64,000 nucleotides of DNA from Corynebacterium sp. GTDB lineage: Bacteria > Actinomycetota > Actinomycetes > Mycobacteriales > Mycobacteriaceae. The translations under genes were made by a program, and so were the position numbers. Shown here piece by piece: positions 33,960 to 42,717 of this stretch. The notes under the pieces were generated by a model. The model saw only the letters and a list, made by a program, of their open reading frames with translations, was not told the origin of the DNA and made no database searches. Positions within the stretch are counted from its first letter, which is position 1. Every line of letters starts with the position of its first letter. The DNA lies in NCBI RefSeq assembly GCF_030538285.1, contig NZ_JAUNUG010000002.1:40410-104409 (forward strand), read 5' to 3'.

Positions 33960-36335
33960 ATGGCGGGCAGCAGAAAGCAGTTCCAGGTCGCCGGGCGCAT
34001 GCTTTCGGTGAGCAACCTGGACAAGGTGCTCTACCCGGAGACGGGCACAACCAAAGCCGATGTCATGCACTACTACCTGGCCGTGGCCGAGGTCATCCTC
34101 CCGCAGATGTCCCGCCGCCCGGTCACCCGGAAGCGCTGGGTCGATGGTGTGTCAGCCGGGGAGCCCTTCTTCACCAAGAACCTCGAGGACTCCGCCCCCG
34201 ACTGGATCCCCACGGGGAAGATCGCCCATAGAACCACGACCAACTACTACCCGTTGGCCGAGGACGAGGCCGTTCTCGCCTGGTTCGCGCAGGTCGCGGC
34301 ATTGGAACTGCACACCCCCCAGTGGCGTTTCGGTCTCAACGGCCAGCCCCGCAACCCCGACCGTCTGGTCCTCGACCTCGACCCGGGCCCCGGTGTCGGC
34401 CTGCCCGAGTGCGCGGAGGTAGCGCGGTGGTGCCGCGAGATCCTCGACGACATGGGCATGCCCGCCTACCCCGTGACCTCCGGCTCGAAGGGCATCCACC
34501 TTTACGCCGCGCTCGACGGGAGCCACAACTCTAAGACCATCTCCCAGGTCGCCCGCGAACTTGCGCGGGCACTGGAGGCCGACCACCCGAAGGAAGTCGT
34601 CTCCACGATGAAGAAGTCCGCGCGGACCGGGAAAGTCTTTATCGACTGGTCGCAGAACAACTCCTCCAAGACCACTGTGAGTCCCTACTCGCTGCGTGGT
34701 CGCTCTCGCCCGACCGTCGCCGCGCCGCGGACCTGGGAGGAACTGGAGGATCCGCATCTGCGGCAGCTCGAGTATGAGGAGGTCTTAGAACGCGTGGCCG
34801 CGGGCCTCGATCCGCTCGAGCCGCTGCGCGCACAGGCCCCCGACCGCCTGGAGACCTATCGGTCCATGCGTGATCCCTCGAAGACGGCGGAGCCGGTGCC
34901 TGCGGGGCGGTCGCAGATAAGCAATGAACAGCCGATCTTCGTCATCCAGGAACACCATGCCCGCCGCCTGCACTGGGATTTTCGCCTCGAGCACGACGGC
35001 GTGCTCGTCTCCTGGGCGGTACCGAAAGGCCCGCCGCTCGACCCCGAACTCAACCGCCTCGCCGTGCAAACCGAGGACCATCCGCTTGAGTACGCCGCTT
35101 TCGAGGGGACCATCGCGAAGGGTGAGTACGGCGCTGGCGAGGTCACCATCTGGGATTCCGGTATCTGCGAGATCGAGAAATGGCGCGAGGGCAAGGAGGT
35201 CATCGCCGTGCTTCACGGCCAGCCTGAGGGTGGCCTCGGTGGCGTGGCCCGCCGCTTCGCGCTCGTCCACGCGCCGGGCATGGGGGAGGAGAAGCACTGG
35301 CTGCTGAAATTCATGAAGGATCAGCCCACAGATGCTTCTCGACGCCCCCTTATCCCCACCTCTTTCACCGTCGCCGATCTACCGTCGCCCATGCTGGCCA
35401 CCCCGGGCACCCCGGCAGACGTGCGCCTCGGCGTGCAGGACGGGGAGACATGGGACTACGAGATGAAGTGGGACGGCTACCGCATCATCGCCGGCGTAGC
35501 TCAGGGGCAGGTGGTGTTGGCCAGCCGCAACGGCCACGACTACACCGACCTGTTCCCGCAGGCTGCGGAACTGGTGGAGCTGCTGCCGGGCGGCGGGATC
35601 CTCGACGGGGAGCTGGTGGCGCTCGATGACCGTGGCCGACCTGATTTCGGGCTCCTGCAGGCAGCCGCCAAAGGGGACGCCGAGGACGTGACGCTGCGCT
35701 ACATGGTCTTCGACATCCTGCAGCGAGGCGCCCCGGGATCGGCGGAGGCGAGTCCGCAGCTGCGGACTCCGTACCGGCAGCGCCGGGAGTTACTGCGCCA
35801 GGTCCTCGCCGAGGGGGAGCATGTCACCGTCCCTCCCGCTCACACGGGCAGCCTCGCGCAGGCGGAGAAGGTGAGCCGCGAGCTGGCCCTCGAGGGTGTG
35901 GTGGCCAAACGTGCGGACTCCACCTACCTGCCCGGCAAACGGGGTAAGGCATGGCTGAAGCTCAAGACCCAGCTGCACCAGGAAGTGGTGGTCATCGGAG
36001 CGCGGCACGGCAAGGGGGGTCGGGCCGGTGGAATCGGATCCCTGCTGCTGGCGGTGCCGGAGGAAGGCGAGCTGCGCTACGCCGGTCGCGTGGGCACCGG
36101 GTTCACGGCGGCGCAACTGAAGGACATCGAGACGCTCCTGCGCCGGATTGAACGCAAGACCCCACCCGTGGACGATGTACCGGAGACTGACCAGTCGGAT
36201 GCCTGGTGGGTGACCCCCAAGCTGGTCGGCGAGGTGTCGCTGGCTGGCCGCACCCGGGAGGGGCGCGTGCGGCAGGCTGTGTGGCGCGGATGGCGCGAGG
36301 ACAAGGACGCGGTCGAGGTGCGCTGGGAGGTGTAG
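33960..36335 (+). CDS. ligD: LigD, multifunctional NHEJ DNA ligase
   Basis: A 791-residue protein in the mycobacterial order polymerase - phosphoesterase - ligase. Polymerase/primase: residues about 10-280 (LDLDPGPGV metal-binding acidic pair, TSGSKGIHLYA). Phosphoesterase: about 315-460 (IQEHHARRLHWDFRLEHDGV). Ligase: about 485-780, with nucleotidyl-acceptor Lys503 in YEMKWDGYR. ATG 33960 follows a strong AGGAGG site. With Ku it joins broken ends, adding or trimming nucleotides before sealing. Confidence 0.95.
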   Translation: MAGSRKQFQVAGRMLSVSNLDKVLYPETGTTKADVMHYYLAVAEVILPQMSRRPVTRKRWVDGVSAGEPFFTKNLEDSAPDWIPTGKIAHRTTTNYYPLAEDEAVLAWFAQVAALELHTPQWRFGLNGQPRNPDRLVLDLDPGPGVGLPECAEVARWCREILDDMGMPAYPVTSGSKGIHLYAALDGSHNSKTISQVARELARALEADHPKEVVSTMKKSARTGKVFIDWSQNNSSKTTVSPYSLRGRSRPTVAAPRTWEELEDPHLRQLEYEEVLERVAAGLDPLEPLRAQAPDRLETYRSMRDPSKTAEPVPAGRSQISNEQPIFVIQEHHARRLHWDFRLEHDGVLVSWAVPKGPPLDPELNRLAVQTEDHPLEYAAFEGTIAKGEYGAGEVTIWDSGICEIEKWREGKEVIAVLHGQPEGGLGGVARRFALVHAPGMGEEKHWLLKFMKDQPTDASRRPLIPTSFTVADLPSPMLATPGTPADVRLGVQDGETWDYEMKWDGYRIIAGVAQGQVVLASRNGHDYTDLFPQAAELVELLPGGGILDGELVALDDRGRPDFGLLQAAAKGDAEDVTLRYMVFDILQRGAPGSAEASPQLRTPYRQRRELLRQVLAEGEHVTVPPAHTGSLAQAEKVSRELALEGVVAKRADSTYLPGKRGKAWLKLKTQLHQEVVVIGARHGKGGRAGGIGSLLLAVPEEGELRYAGRVGTGFTAAQLKDIETLLRRIERKTPPVDDVPETDQSDAWWVTPKLVGEVSLAGRTREGRVRQAVWRGWREDKDAVEVRWEV

Positions 36336-36363
36336 GTGTTCTGCCCCGGCCTAGGCTGGAGGC

Positions 36364-36852
36364 ATGACGGTGCTCTTTCTGCACGGCGGCGGCGGGTGGG
36401 ATGATGACCAGCCGATCGTCGACGCACTCCGTGCCCAATACCAGGTCCACACGCCGGTGCTCGACGCCGCGGACTTGTCCTATACCCGGTGGTCCGCGCA
36501 GATCACCGACGCACTGAGCCCCGGCACCCCACTCGTCGTCGGCCATTCCCTCGGCGGGTCGGTGGCGCTGAAGATGGCCACGCAGGGGCGCCTGCCGGTC
36601 CACCGACTGGTTCTCCTCGCCGCCCCGGAGTGGGGACCTCGGGGTTGGGACGTCGCTGACTATGCCCTTGCCGACACCGCCAGGCTCCCCGCCAACCTGC
36701 AGCTGGAGCTGCACCACTGCGCCGACGACGACGTCGTGCCGCCCGCGCACCTGGAGCTGTTGGCCGCCCGTTTCCCCGAATCACGTGCGAGACTGTGGCC
36801 CGACGGGGGCCACCAGTTCACCGGGCGTGACGTCGTGGGGAGCTTGCCGTGA
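36364..36852 (+). CDS. Small alpha/beta hydrolase
   Basis: A 162-residue alpha/beta hydrolase-fold protein. The nucleophile elbow GHSLGGS holds the catalytic Ser, with DDDVVPPAHLELLA (Asp) and DGGHQF (His) completing the triad. The N-terminal FLHGGGGWDDDQP forms the oxyanion loop. It is short for the family and resembles RBBP9-like or lipase-like minimal hydrolases. The substrate is unknown. Confidence 0.7.
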   Translation: MTVLFLHGGGGWDDDQPIVDALRAQYQVHTPVLDAADLSYTRWSAQITDALSPGTPLVVGHSLGGSVALKMATQGRLPVHRLVLLAAPEWGPRGWDVADYALADTARLPANLQLELHHCADDDVVPPAHLELLAARFPESRARLWPDGGHQFTGRDVVGSLP

Positions 36853-37056
36853 AAAAGGTCGTGCTCACGCGGGCGCCCCGTGCCGAAATCGCAGTTCCAG
36901 GGCCACACTCGGGGCATGCAGCAGGCAGCTGAACCACGGGGCCGGCGCAGTGCGGTGGTGGATCTGCGCCATGGACACCTCGTACCCGCGACGAGGGCCG
37001 CACCGCTGTCACCTGGTGGGTGAAGGGGACGTCGATAAGCGGTATGCGGTGCGGAC

Positions 37057-38352
37057 CTACGGCAGCGGCCCGACCGTGAGCTCGGTGCCCGCGAAGTCCT
37101 GCTCCGGGGTCTGCGCGGTGAGCGGGACCTCGGTGGTGTTGATGACGGACTCGTCGCCAACCTGCGGCACGGTCTGCGGGGCCATGCGACCCTGCGGAGC
37201 CGGGGCACCAATGCCGTAGAACTTGTCCAGCCCCGTGACGTTGAACTGGGTCGACATGTAGCGGCGGTTGTTCGACGTGTTCCACTGGGAGACCACCAGA
37301 TCCATGTTGCCGATCGTCGAGCCCGGCACGATGTACGCGCCGTAGACCTGGGCAAAGTTGTCGGCGTCCTGCGCATCCCGCCAGTTGCCGCCCTTGATGA
37401 CGGTGGCTGGTTTAACCGCATTCCAGTTATCGGTGATGTTCTTCGTGATGCGCACCTCCACCGAGTAGGTGGCGGCGTTGAACATCGCCAGCACCCAGTG
37501 GCCGTCGATGTAGCGCAGGGTCATCTCACCGGCGGAGACGTTCTGCGCCAGGATCGGGGTGCGGGCGAAATTCGTCGACCAGGTGCCCGTGCGGGTGTCG
37601 TAGTGCTCCCAGGTGTTACGGTCGCCGATCTGGGCTGGCAGGAAGCGGGAGAGGAAGACGTTATCCTGGCGCTTGAACTGCGAGGACATGACGTAGACGT
37701 ATCCATCGGGGCCCTGCTCCCAGGTGATGAGGTTGCCCAGCCCGTTCATGTGGGAAGCCGGGGTGGTGCCCACGGACTGCCACGTGGCGCCGTTGTCTTC
37801 CGACTTCCAGATCTGGGTGCGCAGGACATTGCCGATTCCCCGGTTCCACATGCCCTGCATGTAGAGGGTGCCGCCGATGTTGATGGCGTCCGAAGGGATG
37901 ACGGTGATGCCGTCGGTGTGGGAGTAGTTAATGAGCTGCTGGGCAATGTCGCCGTTGTTGAGTGGACGCAGGATCTCGATGCGGCCGTCGGCGTTTTTCA
38001 CCGCGACGACACCCACCGGGCTCATCCACTCGCCCTGCCCGAAGGCGGGGCCGCGCCAGGAATCGCCGAAGATGATGGCGAACTCCTCACCCACGCCGAT
38101 CTGGGTCATGATGCCCAGATCACCGATGAGCAGGCCGATGTCATCGGAGATCCCGACCCCGAGGAGGTCGCCGATGACGGAGACCACCAGGGGGCCTTCC
38201 ACGCGGTCATCGCCGAATTCCACATCGTTCGGCTGCGGGCGAGGCTTACCGGAGGTGGAGCTGCCGGAGCTCTGCGCCCATGCGGGGCTCAGTACCCCGC
38301 CGCCGACGCTGAGGGTGAGGGACAGGGCGAGGATGGTGGCCGTTTTCTTCAC
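37057..38352 (-). CDS. Secreted DUF4185 protein
   Basis: A 431-residue secreted protein. The signal peptide ends near AWAQSS. The rest is a beta-propeller-like DUF4185 domain: FAIIFGDSWRGPAFGQGEWM, WNRGIGNVLRTQIWKSEDNG and VVSQWNTSNNRRYMSTQF. In actinobacteria such proteins are exported and may act on glycans; activity is unproven here. I chose the GTG at 38352, which gives a clean signal peptide (VKKTATILALSLTLSVGGG). The 204 bases before the plus-strand neighbour hold no gene I can support, only one dispersed-motif copy (37031-37040). Confidence 0.75.
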   Translation of the reverse strand: MKKTATILALSLTLSVGGGVLSPAWAQSSGSSTSGKPRPQPNDVEFGDDRVEGPLVVSVIGDLLGVGISDDIGLLIGDLGIMTQIGVGEEFAIIFGDSWRGPAFGQGEWMSPVGVVAVKNADGRIEILRPLNNGDIAQQLINYSHTDGITVIPSDAINIGGTLYMQGMWNRGIGNVLRTQIWKSEDNGATWQSVGTTPASHMNGLGNLITWEQGPDGYVYVMSSQFKRQDNVFLSRFLPAQIGDRNTWEHYDTRTGTWSTNFARTPILAQNVSAGEMTLRYIDGHWVLAMFNAATYSVEVRITKNITDNWNAVKPATVIKGGNWRDAQDADNFAQVYGAYIVPGSTIGNMDLVVSQWNTSNNRRYMSTQFNVTGLDKFYGIGAPAPQGRMAPQTVPQVGDESVINTTEVPLTAQTPEQDFAGTELTVGPLP

Positions 38353-38421
38353 GTGTAGGCACAATACCAGCAGGTGGGCGCGACGGCGGATGACAAGCAT
38401 CACACGACGTAGGGTGGGGCT

Positions 38422-39552
38422 ATGCGTCGAATTCTCGCCCTTTCCCTGGCCGCCGCCCTGCTCACCGGATGCACCAGCGCCCCGCAGGAGGTGACCCCAC
38501 CGCAGGAGGGGGCGACCGTCGCACCCGCCACCCCCAGCGACTCCGGGGCGACCCGTGAATTCATCGTCGACGAGCACGGCACCTTCAACACCGGTTGGGC
38601 CATGGCTTTTCTGCCGGGAACCGACCATCTCCTGATCAGCGAGCGTCGCGGCGCGCTGCAGCTGCGCAACCAGAACACCGGCCAGGTCACCGAGGTCACC
38701 GGAGTGCCGGAGGTGCATGCCGAAGGGCAGGCCGGCATGCACGATGTCATCCCCGGCCCCACCTTCGAGGAGGACGGGATGATCTACCTCAGCTGGGTGC
38801 GACCGCACATAAACGGCGCGCAGGGTGTGGTGGGACGTGCGTACCTGGACATGGAGGGGGCGTCGATAAGCACGGTGGAAGAGATATGGGAACAGACCCC
38901 GGCTGCCGGCAACGGACACCTCTCCCTGCGTTTGCTTATCGACGCCACCCACCTCTACGTCACCTCCGGTGACCGCATGGAGATGACGCCTGCGCAGGAG
39001 CACGACACCAACCTCGGCTCCGTCCTGCGGCTCACCCACGAGGGGCAGCCCGCGCCGGACAATCCCTGGGGCACGGAACAGTGGACGATGGGGCACCGCA
39101 ACGCACTTGGCATTGACACGGATGCGCAGGGCCGGATCTGGGTCTCCGAGATGGGCCCGCAAGGTGGCGACGAGCTTAACCTACTGGTGGAGGGCGACAA
39201 CTACGGCTGGCCCGAGGTGTCCATGGGTGTCCACTACAACGACGATCCCATCCCGGACCACACCGACGGCGACGGCTTCCACGGCCCGGCCGCGTGGTGG
39301 GTGCCGTCGATCTCGCCGGGCAACCTACTCATCTACTCAGGGGAGCTTTTCGAAGGCTGGGCCGATTCCGCCCTCCTCGGCGGACTGTCCGGTCAGAAGA
39401 TCGTCCGCGTGGAGCTCGGCGAACCTGCCACCGTGGTCGATGAGTGGGAGATGGGTGCCCGCATCCGGGCGCTCGCCGAGGCTCCCGACGGCGCGATCTG
39501 GGTGCTCGAGGACGGGCCGGAGGGACGTCTGTTGGAGCTGCGCCCGGCCTGA
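38422..39552 (+). CDS. PQQ-dependent sugar dehydrogenase-like lipoprotein
   Basis: A 376-residue protein with a lipoprotein signal (lipobox LLTGC, Cys near 17), then a six-bladed propeller of the soluble glucose/aldose sugar dehydrogenase family (SERRGALQLRNQNTGQV, GHLSLRL, MGHRNALGIDTDAQGRIWVS, EMGPQGGDELNLLVEGDNYG). It would oxidise sugars on the outer face of the membrane if PQQ is available; many homologues have no shown cofactor. It contains two copies of the dispersed motif in inverted orientation (38872-38881 and 38934-38943). Confidence 0.8.
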   Translation: MRRILALSLAAALLTGCTSAPQEVTPPQEGATVAPATPSDSGATREFIVDEHGTFNTGWAMAFLPGTDHLLISERRGALQLRNQNTGQVTEVTGVPEVHAEGQAGMHDVIPGPTFEEDGMIYLSWVRPHINGAQGVVGRAYLDMEGASISTVEEIWEQTPAAGNGHLSLRLLIDATHLYVTSGDRMEMTPAQEHDTNLGSVLRLTHEGQPAPDNPWGTEQWTMGHRNALGIDTDAQGRIWVSEMGPQGGDELNLLVEGDNYGWPEVSMGVHYNDDPIPDHTDGDGFHGPAAWWVPSISPGNLLIYSGELFEGWADSALLGGLSGQKIVRVELGEPATVVDEWEMGARIRALAEAPDGAIWVLEDGPEGRLLELRPA

Positions 39553-39559
39553 CCCGCCC

Positions 39560-40735
39560 CTACAGCCCCTTGACGTTGAGCACCTGTCGCAGCGTGTGGC
39601 GGATGCGTACCAGCGGAGCGGCGTCCTCCATGACCACGTCGATGGGTTTGTACGCGGCCGGGATCTCATCCACCCACTGTTTGCCGGGGCGGTAGACAAT
39701 GTCGCCCATGGCCTTTTCCAGGTCGGCGGCGGTGTACCTCTTCTTCGCTTGGGTGCGGCTGAGTGCTCGACCGGCGCCGTGCGGGGCGGAACGCAGGGCC
39801 TCGTCGTTGCCGAGGCCTTCGACGACGTAGGACTGCGCGCCCATGGATCCGGGGATGAGCCCGGGGCGGCCGTCGGAGGCGTCGATGGCACCCTTGCGGG
39901 TGAGCCACACGTGGACGCCGTCGATGACGGCGGGTTCGGTGTAGTTGTGGTGAGAGTTGATGCGTTCGACCTCGCCGACGTCGCTATCGCCTAAGAAGTC
40001 GGCCAGGGCCCAGGCGAAGCGGTCCATCATGTCCTCTCGGTTGAGCAGGGCGAAGTGCTGGGCCCAGCGCAGCTCGCGCAGGTAGCGGTCGAACTCGGGG
40101 GTGCCTTCGCGCAGGTAGGCGTGGTCGGGGTGGTCGAGAATGACCCCTTCCCGGCGGCACTGCTCCTGGGCGGCGCGGATGTGGACGCGGGCGATCTTGT
40201 TGCCCACGCCGCGGGATCCGGAGTGGAGGAACATCCACACGTTGTCGTCCTCGTCGAGGCACAGTTCGATGAAGTGGTTGCCGCCGCCGAGGGTGCCTAG
40301 CTGGACTTTCCAGTGCGGGGAGTGGGAGAGGTCGACGTCGTCACGCTTCGCCAGGTCGGTGAGTTCCTGCAGCCGCGGGGCGGTGAAAGTGAAGCGGTCG
40401 GTGCGTTTGTTGTAGTTGCCGGGGGAGAGCGGGATGACGTGTTCCAGGGTGTCGCGCAGCTGGGTGAGCTCGTGTCCCTGCAGGTCGGCGGCGGTGTAGC
40501 GGGTGCGGGCGGCGATCATGCCGCAGCCGATATCCACGCCGACGGCTGCCGGGATGACCACTCCGACAGTGGGGATGACGGTGCCCACCGCGGAACCGAG
40601 TCCCGCGTGGGCATCGGGCATCAGCGCGATATGCGGGTGGATGAACGGCAGCTGCCCGAGGGAGCGGGCCTGGTCGGCGGTGGTGTCGTCGAGAAGCGAT
40701 GCCCACGACTTCACGGAATCGGAGAGGGACTGCAT
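39560..40735 (-). CDS. rtcB: RtcB family RNA ligase
   Basis: A 391-residue RtcB: PDAHAGLGSAVGTVIP, VGVDIGCGMIA, GTLGGGNHFIELC, FLHSGSRGVGNKIA, and the guanylylation region PHGAGRALSRTQAKKRY. It joins 2',3'-cyclic phosphate or 3'-phosphate ends to 5'-OH RNA ends using GTP and Mn2+. It is the short actinobacterial form. An amphi-Trp-type small gene lies 15 bases upstream on the same strand, so they are probably co-transcribed. Confidence 0.95.
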   Translation of the reverse strand: MQSLSDSVKSWASLLDDTTADQARSLGQLPFIHPHIALMPDAHAGLGSAVGTVIPTVGVVIPAAVGVDIGCGMIAARTRYTAADLQGHELTQLRDTLEHVIPLSPGNYNKRTDRFTFTAPRLQELTDLAKRDDVDLSHSPHWKVQLGTLGGGNHFIELCLDEDDNVWMFLHSGSRGVGNKIARVHIRAAQEQCRREGVILDHPDHAYLREGTPEFDRYLRELRWAQHFALLNREDMMDRFAWALADFLGDSDVGEVERINSHHNYTEPAVIDGVHVWLTRKGAIDASDGRPGLIPGSMGAQSYVVEGLGNDEALRSAPHGAGRALSRTQAKKRYTAADLEKAMGDIVYRPGKQWVDEIPAAYKPIDVVMEDAAPLVRIRHTLRQVLNVKGL

Positions 40736-40750
40736 GGTGTCCTTTGTACT

Positions 40751-41011
40751 TCAGCTGACGGCGAAACCGGAGCGCGGGTCCGGATGGTCCGGCGGGGTGC
40801 CGTCGACCTCGATGGGCCATTCGATCTCCAGCTCGAGCTCGCATTTGAGCACGCGCTTGCCGGTGTCCTGGGCCTCCATCTCGACGCTGAACGTCTGCGG
40901 CAGGTCCATGTCCACCTGGCCGGCGCCTTCGCCGAGGGGGAGATGGCCCTCGCGGATGCGTCCGGCCAGGCCTTCGAGCAGGTCAGCCAGCTCATCGCGG
41001 GTGAATTTCGC
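40751..41011 (-). CDS. Amphi-Trp domain protein, start unclear
   Basis: The reading frame gives AKFTRDELADLLEGLAGRIR, then a segment ending with LELEIEWPIEVDG, the hallmark of small amphi-Trp domain proteins. The frame has no ATG, GTG or TTG near its beginning, and an in-frame TAG occurs at 41012-41014, right after an AAGGAG site. Either an unusual start is used or the start codon was lost by mutation. It is placed directly before rtcB. Confidence 0.5.
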   Translation of the reverse strand, partial: AKFTRDELADLLEGLAGRIREGHLPLGEGAGQVDMDLPQTFSVEMEAQDTGKRVLKCELELEIEWPIEVDGTPPDHPDPRSGFAVS

Positions 41012-41059
41012 CTAGCTCCTTAGGCTCATGATCGCACGCTTTAATCAGGGGATAAAGGG

Positions 41060-41419
41060 TCAGCTGTGGGGCAGTTCCGTCCACGTGATCACCACGTCGG
41101 CATCGGCTGCCTCGAGGATGCCGCGCAACTCCTCGGCATAGTGGGCGATCGAGTCGAAGGCATCCTGCCCGCGCGAGATGATCCGTGCCGTGGCGTGCTC
41201 GTCGTTGAGGCGTACCGGGGCGGGGAAGCGGCAGCCGCCAGCGTAGGCGAGCTCACCCTCCTTCGGCATGTCCTTCCACCAACCGCTCAAGGCCGCCCAC
41301 ATCTTCTCGCCGTGGTCATAGGAATCGGCATCCACCTGCAAGGTGACGGTTGATTCCTCCGTCCACTGGGTGGGGCCGAGGCGGTGCCAGTCATAGTTCA
41401 ATTCGTAGTTCTTAGCCAT
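41060..41419 (-). CDS. Conserved hypothetical protein
   Basis: A 119-residue soluble protein rich in Trp and Asp (YELNYDWHRLGPTQWTEEST, then KMWAALSGWWKDMPKEGELA). No motif or family is recognised and there is no signal or membrane segment. Codon use and length support a real gene. Confidence 0.55.
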   Translation of the reverse strand: MAKNYELNYDWHRLGPTQWTEESTVTLQVDADSYDHGEKMWAALSGWWKDMPKEGELAYAGGCRFPAPVRLNDEHATARIISRGQDAFDSIAHYAEELRGILEAADADVVITWTELPHS

Positions 41420-41486
41420 GGCCCCAGCTTAAAGTACCAGCTCACACCCTGTCCTTCCCGGGGCAACCTTCCTGGCCAATTGCCAG

Positions 41487-41936
41487 CTATTCCCCAGACT
41501 GTTCCGGCTTCCGGCGGGTGGATTTCAGGTCCGAGCGTCGCCGTTTGGCTGCTAATCGGCGCCGCATCGACCCCTTTGTCGGCTTCGTCCTGCGCCGGGG
41601 TGGCGGGGGAGGGGCGAGCGCCTCCCGCAGGAGTGTTGCTAATCGACGCCGCGCCTGCGCCCGGTTGCGCAATTGCGAACGGTGTTCCGAGGCTTGAACC
41701 TGAAGGACGGTGCCGTCGAGGCGGTGGGCGAGGTGGTGCAGCGCGCGGCGGCGCAGGCGTTCGTCGAGGGCGGAGGTGGTGGCTAGGTCAAGAGATAGCT
41801 GGACCTTCGAGTCGGTGGTGTTGACGCCCTGCCCGCCGGGACCGGAGGAGCGGGCGAACTGTTCGCGGAGGTCGGCGGCGGGAATGCTGAGTCCGTCGGG
41901 GATACCGGGGCCGGGGTCTAGCACTAGCGGGTCCAT
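41487..41936 (-). CDS. arfB: ArfB, alternative ribosome-rescue release factor
   Basis: A 149-residue protein with the catalytic GGQ in RSSGPGGQGVNTTDSKVQLS (about residues 29-48) and a basic, Arg/Lys-rich C-terminal tail (from about 110) that enters the empty mRNA channel. It hydrolyses peptidyl-tRNA on stalled ribosomes without a stop codon. The domain order and length match ArfB/YaeJ. A close variant of the dispersed motif (GCTAATCGACGCC) occurs near 41639. Confidence 0.9.
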   Translation of the reverse strand: MDPLVLDPGPGIPDGLSIPAADLREQFARSSGPGGQGVNTTDSKVQLSLDLATTSALDERLRRRALHHLAHRLDGTVLQVQASEHRSQLRNRAQARRRLATLLREALAPPPPPRRRTKPTKGSMRRRLAAKRRRSDLKSTRRKPEQSGE

Positions 41937-41959
41937 AAATCAGAGTATAGGGTGGTGAC

Positions 41960-42667
41960 ATGACAACAAACGTGCTTCGCTCCCTCGACTGGTCCGATTT
42001 CCGCCGCGTGCTCATCGTCGTCGCCCACCCCGACGACGCTGAATACGGGCTCTCCGCCGCCGTCTCCATGTGGACTGAGGCCGGAGTGGAGGTCGGCTAC
42101 CTCCTGCTCACCCACGGTGAAGCCGGAATCCGGCACCTGGAACCGGCAGAGGTGGCCCCCCTGCGCGCCGAAGAACAACGCGCCGCCTGCGCCGCCGTCG
42201 GAGTCAGCGACCTCACCCTCCTGGAGCACCCGGATGGCCAGCTCATGGATTCCATGGAACTGCGCCGCGACATTGCCCAGCACATCCGGCAGTTTCAGCC
42301 CGATACCGTCATCACCGCCAACTTCGAACTCGAGGCCTACGGCTCCTTCAACCAGGCCGATCATCGCGTGGCGGGGCTCATGACCGTCGATGCCGTCCGC
42401 GACGCCGATAACCCCTGGGTCCACCGCGACCTGGATCTGCCGGCCCATAAAACCAAGCGCCTGCTGGTGGCCAACGCGGGCGATCCGACTCACCGCGTCC
42501 TCGTCGATGAGAAGGCCGAGCAGCGTGGCATCGAGTCCCTGGCCTGCCACAAGGTCTACTTCGAGGCCCTGCCGGATCACCCGAAGCCGGAGGATTTCAT
42601 TCCCATGATGCTCGAGCAGCCCGATGGGGAGCGTGCAGTGAGCTTCCGCGTCTTCGATCCGATTTAG
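41960..42667 (+). CDS. PIG-L/LmbE family deacetylase
   Basis: A 235-residue metal-dependent deacetylase. VVAHPDDAEYG holds the zinc ligands and catalytic Asp; ANFELEAYGSFNQADHRVAG holds the third ligand His. Family members remove acetyl groups from GlcNAc-linked substrates, for example in mycothiol pathways; which one is unknown. A convergent defence-type nuclease gene begins 50 bases beyond, after a hairpin. Confidence 0.85.
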   Translation: MTTNVLRSLDWSDFRRVLIVVAHPDDAEYGLSAAVSMWTEAGVEVGYLLLTHGEAGIRHLEPAEVAPLRAEEQRAACAAVGVSDLTLLEHPDGQLMDSMELRRDIAQHIRQFQPDTVITANFELEAYGSFNQADHRVAGLMTVDAVRDADNPWVHRDLDLPAHKTKRLLVANAGDPTHRVLVDEKAEQRGIESLACHKVYFEALPDHPKPEDFIPMMLEQPDGERAVSFRVFDPI

Positions 42668-42684
42668 GGAGCGGAGGCCGCTCC
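42668..42684. terminator. Short hairpin between convergent genes
   Basis: GGAGCGG and CCGCTCC flank a three-base loop, in the 50 bases between the stops of the PIG-L gene (+) and the GIY-YIG gene (-). It could serve both directions. Confidence 0.5.
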
Positions 42685-42717
42685 ACCAAAGGCATGAATC
42701 GCTCGAACTTCCCGGCC

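Noticed and set aside
36853..37056. A short minus-strand open frame of about 40 codons
   Set aside because: No ribosome site, no recognisable protein and no conserved motif; composition alone explains it.
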